Below, one piece after another: positions 14,470 through 23,813 of a stretch of DNA of 64,000 nt. How positions within the stretch are numbered: position 1 is the first letter of the stretch; each line of letters starts with the position of its first letter. The stretch lies in the NCBI RefSeq assembly GCF_029227915.1, contig NC_079881.1:33207501-33271500 (forward strand), written 5' to 3'. This DNA comes from Hydractinia symbiolongicarpus. Lineage: Eukaryota; Cnidaria; Hydrozoa; Anthoathecata; Hydractiniidae. A program made the position numbers and the translations under genes. The notes beneath the pieces were generated by a model. That model was given only the letters and a program-made list of their open reading frames with translations, had not been told where the DNA came from and ran no database searches.

Positions 14470-14599
14470 ACTGCGCCCTTATCCGATGCATTTCAGAAGA
14501 ACGTTGTTATTACAATGTCTTTTTGCAAATGACTAAAATATTTGAAGTGCCGTTGCTTCCAAACGCCCAATAGTGCTTCCGAGGCACAACTAACTGCAC

Positions 14600-14671
14600 A
14601 GGTTCCACCGAGACTTGAACTCCGATCGCAGGATTCAGAGTCCTGAGTGCTAACCATTACACCATGGAACC
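14600..14671 (-). tRNA. tRNA-Gln (CTG), unit 25
   Basis: 72 nt; C50 to G in the T stem as in units 9, 11 and 13. Confidence 0.88.
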
Positions 14672-14711
14672 TACGGAGGCTCTTTCGAGGTTCGCTTCGC
14701 GGAAACATCAA

Positions 14712-14783
14712 TGATTCCGCCGGGCTTAAACCGGGGACCTTGCGCGTGTTAAGCGCACGTGATAACCACTACACTACGGAATC
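14712..14783 (-). pseudogene. tRNA-Val (AAC) with T-arm damage, unit 25
   Basis: 72 nt. One C is lost from the T stem run, and the T loop is TTTAAGC, so C56 is lost. Confidence 0.7.
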
Positions 14784-14876
14784 TGGCCATTAGCAAGCAA
14801 CATGTTTTTGCCTTTTTTCTCTAGCTAACTTTTGTCTTGTATTGCTTTCTTTCGTCATAGGTTTCAAAATTCATTG

Positions 14877-14949
14877 GATTCCGTAGTGTAGCGGTTATCA
14901 CGTGCGCTTTACACGCGCAATGTCCACGGTTCGAGCCCGGGCGGAATCA
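14877..14949 (+). tRNA. tRNA-Val (TAC) variant, unit 25
   Basis: 73 nt. The anticodon loop is TTTACAC, giving anticodon TAC at 14910-14912 instead of CAC; still a Val anticodon. The T stem has C50 to A, a mismatch. Confidence 0.8.
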
Positions 14950-15012
14950 TTGTTGAGTTGCTTGTTTTGTAATAGCGTCAAACATTTGATTCACTGCGGC
15001 TTTTAAAAGCCT

Positions 15013-15085
15013 TGCCCTGTGTGAGGATCGAACTCACGACCTTCAGATTATGAGATTGACGCGTTGCCTACTGCGCTAACAAGGC
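15013..15085 (-). tRNA. tRNA-Met (CAT), unit 25, weakened
   Basis: 73 nt. G30 to A in the anticodon stem and one D-stem change. Confidence 0.82.
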
Positions 15086-15218
15086 ACTGTGCCCTAATCC
15101 GATGCATTTCAGAAGAACGTTGTTATCACAATGTCTTCTTGCAAAATGACTAAAATATTTGAAGTGCCGTTTGCTTCCAAACGCCCAATAGGTGCTTCCG
15201 AGGCACAACTAACTGCAC

Positions 15219-15290
15219 AGGTTCCACCGAGACTTGAACTCGGATCGCAGGATTCAGAGTCCTGAGTGCTAACCATTACACCATGGAACC
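15219..15290 (-). tRNA. tRNA-Gln (CTG), unit 26
   Basis: 72 nt, reference sequence. Confidence 0.96.
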
Positions 15291-15330
15291 TACAGAGGCT
15301 CTTCCGAGGTTCGCTTCGCGGAAACATCAA

Positions 15331-15404
15331 TGATTTCGCCCGGGCTCGAACCGGGGACCTTGCGCATGTTAAGCGCACGTGATAACCACTACACTAACGG
15401 AATC
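15331..15404 (-). tRNA. tRNA-Val (AAC) with 1-nt insertion, unit 26
   Basis: 74 nt. An extra A (T on the gene strand) sits between the acceptor and D stems, and there is one acceptor mismatch. Confidence 0.68.
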
Positions 15405-15495
15405 TGGCAACTAGCAAGCGACATGTTTTTGCCTTTTTCTCTAGCTACTTTTGTCTTGTATTGCTTTCCTTCGTCATAGGTTTCAAAATTCAATG

Positions 15496-15568
15496 GATTC
15501 CGTAGTGTAGCGGTTATCACGTGCGCTTCACACGCGCAAGGTCCCCGGTTCGAACCCGGGCGGAATCA
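15496..15568 (+). tRNA. tRNA-Val (CAC), unit 26
   Basis: 73 nt; one T-loop change (TTCGAAC), otherwise canonical. Confidence 0.94.
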
Positions 15569-15632
15569 TTGTTGAGTTGCTTGTTTTGTAATAGGCGTCA
15601 AAGATTTGATTCACTGCGGCTTTTAAAAGCCT

Positions 15633-15705
15633 TGCCCTGTGTGAGGATCGAACTCACGACATTCAGATTATGAGACTGACGCGCTGCCTACTGCGCTAAC
15701 AAGGC
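15633..15705 (-). tRNA. tRNA-Met (CAT), unit 26
   Basis: 73 nt; one change next to the anticodon stem (ACATTCAG). Confidence 0.93.
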
Positions 15706-15836
15706 ACTGTGCCCTTATCCGATGCATTTCAGAGAAACGTTGTTATTACAATGTCTTCTTGCAAATGACTAAAATATTTGAAGTGCCGTTGCTTCCAAAC
15801 GCCCAAGAGGTGCTTCCGAGGCACAACTAACGGAAC

Positions 15837-15908
15837 AGGTTCCACCGAGACTTGAACTCGGATCGCAGGATTCAGAGTCCTGAGTGCTAACCATTACACC
15901 ATGGAACC
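15837..15908 (-). tRNA. tRNA-Gln (CTG), unit 27
   Basis: 72 nt, reference sequence. Confidence 0.96.
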
Positions 15909-15948
15909 TACAGAGGCTCTTTCGAGGTTCGCTTCGCGGAAACATCAA

Positions 15949-16021
15949 TGATTCCGCCCGGGCTCGAACCGGGGACCTTGCGCGTGTTAAGCTCACGTGA
16001 TAACCACTACACTACGGAATC
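15949..16021 (-). tRNA. tRNA-Val (AAC), unit 27
   Basis: 73 nt. C29 is A, one mismatch in the anticodon stem. Confidence 0.88.
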
Positions 16022-16111
16022 TGGCAACTAGCCAGCGACATGTTTTTGCCTTTTTCTCTAGCTACTTTTGTCTTGTATTGCTTTCCTTCGTCATAGGTTT
16101 CAAAATTCATT

Positions 16112-16183
16112 GATTCCGTAGTGTAGCGGTTATCACGTGCGCTTCACACGCGCAAGGTCCCGGTTCGAGCCCGGGCGGAATCA
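16112..16183 (+). tRNA. tRNA-Val (CAC) with short variable loop, unit 27
   Basis: 72 nt. GGTCCCCGG is GGTCCCGG. The T stem can still form with a variable loop one base shorter. Confidence 0.75.
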
Positions 16184-16246
16184 TTGTTGAGTTGCTTGTT
16201 TTGTAATAAGCGTCAAACATTTGATTCACTGCGGTTTTAAAAGCCT

Positions 16247-16319
16247 TGCCCTGTGTGAGGATCGAACTCACGACCTTCAGATTATGAGACTGACGCGCTG
16301 CCTACTGCGCTAACAAGGC
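16247..16319 (-). tRNA. tRNA-Met (CAT), unit 27
   Basis: 73 nt, reference sequence. The terminator palindrome has lost one C. Confidence 0.95.
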
Positions 16320-16450
16320 ACTGTGCTCTTATCCGATGCATTTCAGAAGAACGTTGTTATCACAATGTCTTCTTGCAAATGGGTAAAATATTTGAAGTGC
16401 CGTTGCTTCCAAACGCCCAATAGGTGCTTCCGAGGCACAACTAACGGAAC

Positions 16451-16522
16451 AGGTTCCACCGAGACTTGAACTCGGATCGCAGGATTCAGAGTCCTGAGTG
16501 CTAACCATTACACCATGGAACC
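16451..16522 (-). tRNA. tRNA-Gln (CTG), unit 28
   Basis: 72 nt, reference sequence. Confidence 0.96.
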
Positions 16523-16562
16523 TACAGAGGCTCTTCCGAGGTTCGCTTCGCGGAAACATCAA

Positions 16563-16635
16563 TGATTCCGCCCGGGGTCTAACCGGGGACCTTGCGCGTG
16601 TTAAGCGCACGTGATAACCACTACACTACGGAATC
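16563..16635 (-). tRNA. tRNA-Val (AAC), unit 28, C56 lost
   Basis: 73 nt. C56 to A as in unit 22, plus one more T-loop change. Confidence 0.73.
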
Positions 16636-16725
16636 TGGCAACTAGCCAGCGACATGTTTTTGCCTTTTTCTGTAGCTACTTTTGTCTTGTATTGCTTTCC
16701 TCGTCATAGGTTTCAAAATTCATTG

Positions 16726-16797
16726 GATTCCGTAGTGTAGCGGTTATCACGTGCGCTTCACACGCGCAAGGTCCCCGGTTTGAGCCCGGGCGAATCA
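16726..16797 (+). tRNA. tRNA-Val (CAC) with acceptor deletion, unit 28
   Basis: 72 nt. One G is lost from CGGAATC and C56 is T. Confidence 0.65.
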
Positions 16798-16860
16798 TTT
16801 GAGTTGCTTGTTTTGTAATAGGCGTCAAACATTTGATTCACTGCGGCTTTTAAAAAGCCT

Positions 16861-16933
16861 TGCCCTGTGTGAGGATCGAACTCACGACCTTCAGATTATG
16901 AGACTGACGCGCTGCCTACTGCGCTAACAAGGT
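16861..16933 (-). tRNA. tRNA-Met (CAT), unit 28
   Basis: 73 nt. G1 is A, as in unit 22. Confidence 0.88.
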
Positions 16934-17064
16934 ACTGTGCCCTTATCCGATGCATTTCAGAAGAACGTTGTTATTACAATGTCTTCTTGCAAATGACTAA
17001 AATATTTGAAGTGCCGTTGCTTCCAAACGCCCAATAGGTGCTTCCGAGGCACAACTAACGGAAC

Positions 17065-17136
17065 AGGTTCCACCGAGACTTGAACTCGGATCGCAAGATT
17101 CAGAGTCCTGAGTGCTAACCATTACACCATAGAACC
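17065..17136 (-). tRNA. tRNA-Gln (CTG), unit 29
   Basis: 72 nt. C6 to T (wobble with G67) and one wobble in the anticodon stem. Confidence 0.9.
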
Positions 17137-17176
17137 TACAGAGGCTCTTTCGAGGTTCGCTTCGCGGAAACATCAA

Positions 17177-17249
17177 TGATTCCGCCCGGGCTCGAACCGG
17201 GGACCTTGCGCGTGTTAAGCGCACGTGATAACCACTACACTACGGAATC
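17177..17249 (-). tRNA. tRNA-Val (AAC), unit 29
   Basis: 73 nt, canonical. Confidence 0.96.
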
Positions 17250-17339
17250 TTGCAACTAGCAAACGACATGTTTTTGCCTTTTTTTTTAGTTACTTTTGTC
17301 TTGTATTGCTTTCCTTCGTCATAGTTTCAAAATTCATTG

Positions 17340-17412
17340 GATTCCGTAGTGTAGCGGTTATCACGTGCGCTTCACACGCGCAAGGTCCCCGGTTCGAGCC
17401 CGGGCGGAATCA
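17340..17412 (+). tRNA. tRNA-Val (CAC), unit 29
   Basis: 73 nt, canonical. Confidence 0.96.
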
Positions 17413-17476
17413 TTGCTGAGTTGCTTGTTTTGTAATAGGCGTCAAACATTTGATTCACTGCGGCTTTTAAAAGCCT

Positions 17477-17549
17477 TGCCCTGTGTGAGGATCGAACTCA
17501 CGACCTTCAGATTATGAGACTGACGCGCTGCCTCCTGCGCTAACAAGGC
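17477..17549 (-). tRNA. tRNA-Met (CAT), unit 29
   Basis: 73 nt. One D-loop change (CTCCTG). Last complete gene; the next Gln would fall inside the gap. Confidence 0.94.
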
Positions 17550-17657
17550 ACTGTGCCCTAATCCGATGCATTTCAGAAGAACGTTGTTATCACAATGTCT
17601 TCTTGCAAATGACTAAAATATTTGAAGTGCCGTTGCTTCCAAACGCCCAATAGGTGC

Positions 17658-18157
17658 NNNNNNNNNNNNNNNNNNNNNNNNNNNNNNNNNNNNNNNNNNN
17701 NNNNNNNNNNNNNNNNNNNNNNNNNNNNNNNNNNNNNNNNNNNNNNNNNNNNNNNNNNNNNNNNNNNNNNNNNNNNNNNNNNNNNNNNNNNNNNNNNNNN
17801 NNNNNNNNNNNNNNNNNNNNNNNNNNNNNNNNNNNNNNNNNNNNNNNNNNNNNNNNNNNNNNNNNNNNNNNNNNNNNNNNNNNNNNNNNNNNNNNNNNNN
17901 NNNNNNNNNNNNNNNNNNNNNNNNNNNNNNNNNNNNNNNNNNNNNNNNNNNNNNNNNNNNNNNNNNNNNNNNNNNNNNNNNNNNNNNNNNNNNNNNNNNN
18001 NNNNNNNNNNNNNNNNNNNNNNNNNNNNNNNNNNNNNNNNNNNNNNNNNNNNNNNNNNNNNNNNNNNNNNNNNNNNNNNNNNNNNNNNNNNNNNNNNNNN
18101 NNNNNNNNNNNNNNNNNNNNNNNNNNNNNNNNNNNNNNNNNNNNNNNNNNNNNNNNN
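17658..18157. other. Assembly gap, 500 N
   Basis: Exactly 500 N, a typical fixed-size scaffolding placeholder. The left side ends inside a tRNA unit (Gln 3' flank); the right side starts inside a satellite monomer. The real distance and even the adjacency are unknown. Confidence 0.99.
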
Positions 18158-21100
18158 GCGTCTCATCAAATATGAAAACATTTTAGAAAACTACAAGTCT
18201 CATGGGCTTTAGTGGTGAAATAATAATTTAAAAAATCGTTCGGGAAATGAGTTTACTCCCTGGGTACTTTCTTTGTATACTTTTGACTATACGGGCCGAG
18301 TCCGGGGTTTACGGGAAATGGCGGGTTTTCGTTTGCCGGCGATTAAACACCTTTTATTCAGCGTCTCATCAAAAATGAAAACATTTTTGAAAACTACAAG
18401 TCTCATGCGTTTTAGTGGTGAAAAGATAATTTAAAAAATCGTTTTGGAAATGAGTTTACTCACAGGGTACTTTCTTTGTATACATTCGACTATACGGGCC
18501 AACCCGGGATTTACGGGAAATCGCAGGTTTTCGTTTGACGGCGATTAAACCACTTTCACTAAGCGTCTTATCAAAAATGAAAACATTTCTGAAAACTACA
18601 AGTCTCGTGCGTTTTAGTGGTGAAAAAATAATTTAAAAAAAAGTTCGGGAAATGAGTTTACTCCCTGGGTACTTTCTTTGTATACTTTTGACTATACGGG
18701 CCGAATCCGGGATTTACGGGAAATCGCGGGTTTTCGTTTACCGGCGATTAAACTTCTTTTATTCAGCGTCTCATCAAAAATGAAAACATTTTTGAAAACT
18801 ACAAGTCTCATGGGCTTTAGTGGTGAAATAATAATTTAAAAAATCGTTCGGGAAATGAGTTTACTCCCTGGGTACTTTCTTTGTATACATTTGAATATAC
18901 GGGCCGAGTCGGAGATTTACGGGAAGTCGCGGGTTTTCGTTTGCCGGCGATTAAACTTCTTTTATTCAGCGTCTCATCAAAATAGAAAACATTTTTAAAA
19001 AATACAAGTCTCATGGGTTTTTAGTGGTTAAATAATAATTTAAAAAATCGTTCGGGAAATGAGTTTACTCCCTGGGTACTTTCTTTGTATACATTCGACT
19101 ATACGGGCCAAGCCCGGGATGTACGGGAAATCGCGGGTTTCGTTTGCCGGCGATTGAACCACTTTCATTAAGCGTCTCATCAAAAATGAAAACATTTCTG
19201 AAAACTACAAGTCTCATGCGTTTTAGTGGTGAAAAAATAATTTAAAAAATCGTTCGGGAAATGAGTTTACTCCCTGGGTACCTTCTTTGTATACTTTTGA
19301 CTATACGGGCCGAATCCGATATTTACGGCAAATCGAGGGTTTTCGTTTGCCGGCGATTAAACTTCTTTTATTCAGCGTCTCATAAAAAATGAAAGCATTT
19401 TTGAAAACTACAAGTCTCATGGGCTTTAGTGGTGAAATAATAATTTAAAAAATCGTTCGGGAATTGAGTTTACTCCCTGGGTACTTTCTTTGTATACATT
19501 CGACTATACGGGCCAAGCCCGGGATGTACGGGAAATCGCGGGTTTCGTTTGCCGGCGATTAAACAACTTTCATTAAGCGTCTCATCAAAAATGAAAACAT
19601 TTCTGAAAACTACAAGTCTCATGCGTTTTAGTGGTAAAAAGATAATTTAAAAAATCTTTCGGGAAATGAGTTTACTCCCTGGGTACTTTCTTTGTGTACT
19701 TTTGACTATAGGGGCCGAGTCCGGGATTTACGGGAAATCGCGGGTTTTCGTTTGCCGGCGATTAAACCACTTTCACTAAGCGTCTCATCAAAAATGAAAA
19801 CATTTCTGAAAACTACAAGTCTCATGCGTTTTAGTGGTGAAAAAATATATTAAAAAATCGTTCGGGAAATGTGCTTACTCCCTGGGTACTTTCTTTGTAT
19901 ACTTTCGACTATACGGGCCGAGTCCGGGGTTTACGGGAAATCGCTGGTTTTCGTTTGTCGGCGATTAAACTTCTTTTATTCAGCGTCTCATCAAAAATGA
20001 AAACATTTTTGAAAACTGCAAGTCTCATGCGTTTTAGTGGTGAAAAGATAATTTAAAAAATCGTTTTGGAAATGAGTTTACTCACAGGGTACTTTCTTTG
20101 TATACATTCGAATATACGGGCCAAGCCCGGGATGTACGGGAAATCGCGAGTTTTCGTTTGTCGGCGATTAAACCACTTTCATTAAGCGTCTCATCAAAAA
20201 TGAAAACATTTCTGAAAACTACAAGTCTCATGCGTTTTAGTGATGAAATAATAATTTAAAAAATCGTTCGGGAAATGAGTTTACTCCCAGGGTACTTTCG
20301 TTGTATACTTTTGACTATACGGGCCGAGTCCGGGGTTTACGGGAAATGGCGGGTTTTCGTTTGCCGGCGATTAAACCACTTTCACTAAGCGTCTCATCAA
20401 AAATGAAAACATTTCTGAAAACTACAAGTCTCATGCGTTTTAGTGGTGAAAAAATAATTTAAAAAATCCTTCGGGAAATGTGCTTACTCCCTGGGTACTT
20501 TCTTTGTATACTTTCGACTATACGGGCCGAGACCGGGGTTTACGGGAAATCGCAGGTTTTCGTTTGTCGGCGATTAAACTTCTTTTATTCAGCGTCTCAT
20601 CAAAAATGAAAACATTTTTGAAAACTGCAAGTCTCATGCGTTTTAGTGGTGAAAAGATAATTTAAAAAATCGTTTTGGAAATGAGTTAACTCACAGGGTA
20701 CTTTCTTTGTATACATTCGACTATACGGGCCAAGCCCGGGATGTACGGGAAATCGCGAGTTTTCGTTTGTCGGCGATTAAACCACTTTCATTAAGCGTCT
20801 CATCAAAAATGAAAACATTTCTGAAAACTACAAGTCTCATGCGTTTTAGTGATGAAATAATAATTTAAAAAATCGTTCGGGAAATGAGTTTACTCCCAGG
20901 GTACTTTCGTTGTATACTTTTGACTATACGGGCCGAGTCCGGGGTTTACGGGAAATGGCGGGTTTTCGTTTGCCGGCGATTAAACTTCTTTTATTCAGCG
21001 TCTCATCAAAAATGAAAACATTTTTGAAAACTACAAGTCTCATGCGTTTCAGTGATGAAAAGATAATTTTAAAAATCGTTTTGGAAATGAGTTTACTCAC

Positions 21101-21176
21101 AGGGTACTTTCTTTGTATACATTCGACTATACGGGCCAACCCGGGATTTACGGGAAATCGCGGAATTTCGTTTGCC

Positions 21177-23737
21177 GGCGATTAAACCACTTTCACTAAG
21201 CGTCTTTTTAAAAATGAAAACATTTCTGAAAACTACAAGTCTCGTGCGTTTTAGTGGTGAAAAAATAATTTAAAAAATCGTTCGGGAAATGAGTTTACTC
21301 CCTGGGTACTTTCTTTGTATACTTTTGACTATACGGGCCGAGTCGGAGATTTACGGGAAGTCGCGGGTTTTTGTTTGCGGCGATTAAACTTCTTTTATTC
21401 AGCGTCTCATCAAAAATGAAAACATTTTTAAAAACTACAAGTCTCATGGGCTTTAGTGGTTAAATAATAATTTAAAAAATCGTTCGGAAATGAGTTTACT
21501 TCCTGGGTACTTTCTTTGTATACATTCGACTATACGGGCCAGGCCCGGGATGTACGGGAAATCGCGGGTTTTGTTTGCCGGCGATTAAACCACTTTCATT
21601 AATCGTCTCATCAAAAAAGAAAACATTTTTGAAAAATACAAGTCGCATGCGTTTTAGTGGTGAAATAATAAATTAAAAAATCGTTCGGGAAGTGAGTTTA
21701 CTCCCAGGGTACTTTCTTTGTATACTTTTGACTATACGGGCCGAGTCCGGGGTTTACGGGAAATGGCGGGTTTTCGTTTGTCGGCGATTAAACTTCTTTT
21801 ATTCAGCGTCTCATCAAAAATGAAAACATTTTTGAAAACTACAAGTCTCATGCGTTTTAGTGGTGAAAAGATAATTTAAAAAATCGTTTTGGAAATGAGT
21901 TTACTCACAGGGTACTTTCTTTGTATACATTCGACTATACGGGCCAAGCCCGGGATTTACGGGAAATCGCGGGTTTTCGTTTGCCGGCGATTAAACCACT
22001 TTCATTAGGCGTCATATCAAAAATGAAAACATTTCTGAAAACTACAAGTCTCATGCGTTTTAGTGGTGAAAAAATAATTTAAAAAATCGTTCGGGAAATG
22101 AGTTTAATCGCTGGGTACCTTCTTCGTATACTTTTGACTATACGGGCCGAATCCGGGATTTACGGGAAATGGCGGGTTTTCGTTTGCCGGCGATTAAACT
22201 TCATTTATTCAGCGTCTCATCAAAAATGAAAACATTTTTGAAAACTACAAGTCTCATGGGCTTTAGTGGTGAAATAATAATTTAAAAAATCGTTTGGAAA
22301 ATGAGTTTACTCCCTGGGTACTTTCTTTGTATACTTTTGACTATACGGTCCGAGTCCGGGGTTTACGGGAAATGGCGGGTTTTCGTTTGCCGGCGATTAA
22401 ACTCCTTTTATTCAGCGTCTCATCAAAAATGAAAACATTTTTCAAAGCTACAAGTCTCATGCGCTTTAGTGGTGAAAAGATAATTCAAAAAATCGTTTTG
22501 GAAATGAGTTTACTCACAGGGTACTTTCTTTGTATGCATTCGACTATACGGGCCAAGCCCCGGATTTACGGGAAATCGCGGAATTTCGTTTGCCGGCGAT
22601 TAAACCACTTTCACTAAGCGTCTCATCAAAATTGAAAATATTTCTGAAAACTACATGTCTCATGCGTTTTAGTGGTAAAAAAAAAAAAAATTTAAAAAAT
22701 CTTTCGGGAAATGAGTTTAATACCTGGGTACTTTCTTTGTATACTTTTGACTATACGGGCCGAATCCGGCATTTACGGGAAATCGCGGGTTTTCGTTTGC
22801 CGGCGATTAAACTTCATTTATTCAGCGTCTCATCAAAAATGAAAACATTTTTGAAAACTACAAGTCTCATGGGCTTTAGTGGTGAAATAATAATTTAAAA
22901 AATCGTTCGGGAAATGAGTTTACTCCCTGGGTACTTTCTTTGTATACTTTTGACTATACGGGCGAGTCCGGGGTTTACGGGAAATCGCGGGTTTTCGTTT
23001 GCCGGCGATTAAACTCCTTTTATTCAGCGTCTCATCAAAAATGAAAACATTTTTGAAAACTACAAGTCTCATGCGCTTTAGTGGTGAAAAGATAATTTAA
23101 AAAATCGTTTTGGAAATGAGTTTACTCACAGGGTACTTTCTTTGTATACATTCGACTATACGGGCCAAACCCGGGATTTACGGGAAATCGCGGAATTTCG
23201 TTTGCCGGCGAATAAACCACTTTCACTAAGCGTCTCATCAAAAATGAAAACATTTCTGAAAATTACAAGTCTCATGCGTTTTAGTGGTGAAAAAATAGTT
23301 TAAAAAATCGTTCGGGAAATGGGTTTACTCCCTGGGTACTTTCTTTGTATACTTTTGACTATACGGGCCGAGTTGGAGATTTACGGGAAGTCGCGGGTTT
23401 TCGTTTGCCGGCGATTAAACTTCTTTTATTCAGCGTCTCATCAAAAATGAAAACATTTTTAAAAACTACAAGTCTCATGGGCTTTAGTGGTTAAATAATA
23501 ATTTAAAAAATCGTTCGGGAAATTAGTTTACTCCCTGGGTACTTTCTTTGTATACATTCGACTATACGGGCCAAGCACGGGATGTACGGGAAATCGCGTG
23601 TTTCGTTTGTCGGCGAATAAACCACTTTCATTAAGCGTCTCATCAAAAATGAAAACATTTCTGAAAACTACAAGTCTCATGCGTTTTAGTGAAGAAAAAA
23701 TAATTTAAAAAATCGTTCGGGAAATGAGTTTACTCCC
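21177..23737 (+). repeat. Satellite block duplicated in tandem (shift 2637 bp), copy 1
   Basis: Begins with the unusual CGTCTTTTTAAAAATG monomer and includes the 22294-22617 and 22530-22898 open-frame segments. All of these recur 2637 bp later (13 monomers). Confidence 0.9.
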
Positions 23738-23813
23738 TGGGTACTTTCTTTGTATACTTTTGACTATACGGGCCGAGTCGGAGATTTACGGGAAGTCGCG
23801 GGTTTTTGTTTGC

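Larger units (their letters stand above)
1..17657. repeat. Tandem tRNA gene array, 29 units (about 617 bp, variant 591 bp)
   Basis: Twenty-nine head-to-tail units, each found by its tRNA-Gln copy (first at 68, last at 17065) and its tRNA-Met copy (first at 481, last at 17477). The Gln-to-Gln step is 616-618 bp in standard units and 591 bp in the rearranged ones. Gene order in a standard unit is Gln(-), Val-AAC(-), Val-CAC(+), Met(-). Orientation never changes. The array runs off the left edge of the window and into the N gap on the right, so its true length is unknown. The unit numbers used in other entries count from the left. Confidence 0.97.

Noticed and set aside
536-17419. Many short open frames of 61-109 codons in the tRNA array
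   Set aside because: They translate tRNA genes and spacers, recur with the unit period and break in units with indels. No codon bias or homology is apparent.
17573-18212. Frames of 173-202 codons across the gap
   Set aside because: They consist almost wholly of N and have no meaning.
18486-18502. CENP-B box-like TTCGACTATACGGG in CATTCGAC monomers
   Set aside because: The CENP-B core needs 7 nt between TTCG and CGGG with an A at the fifth spacer position; here the spacing is 6. A near miss only.
22674-22692. A13 run as a retrotransposon poly(A) tail
   Set aside because: It is an expansion of the A-run normally in the monomer (GAAAAAATAATTT), and it recurs in the 2637-bp duplicate.
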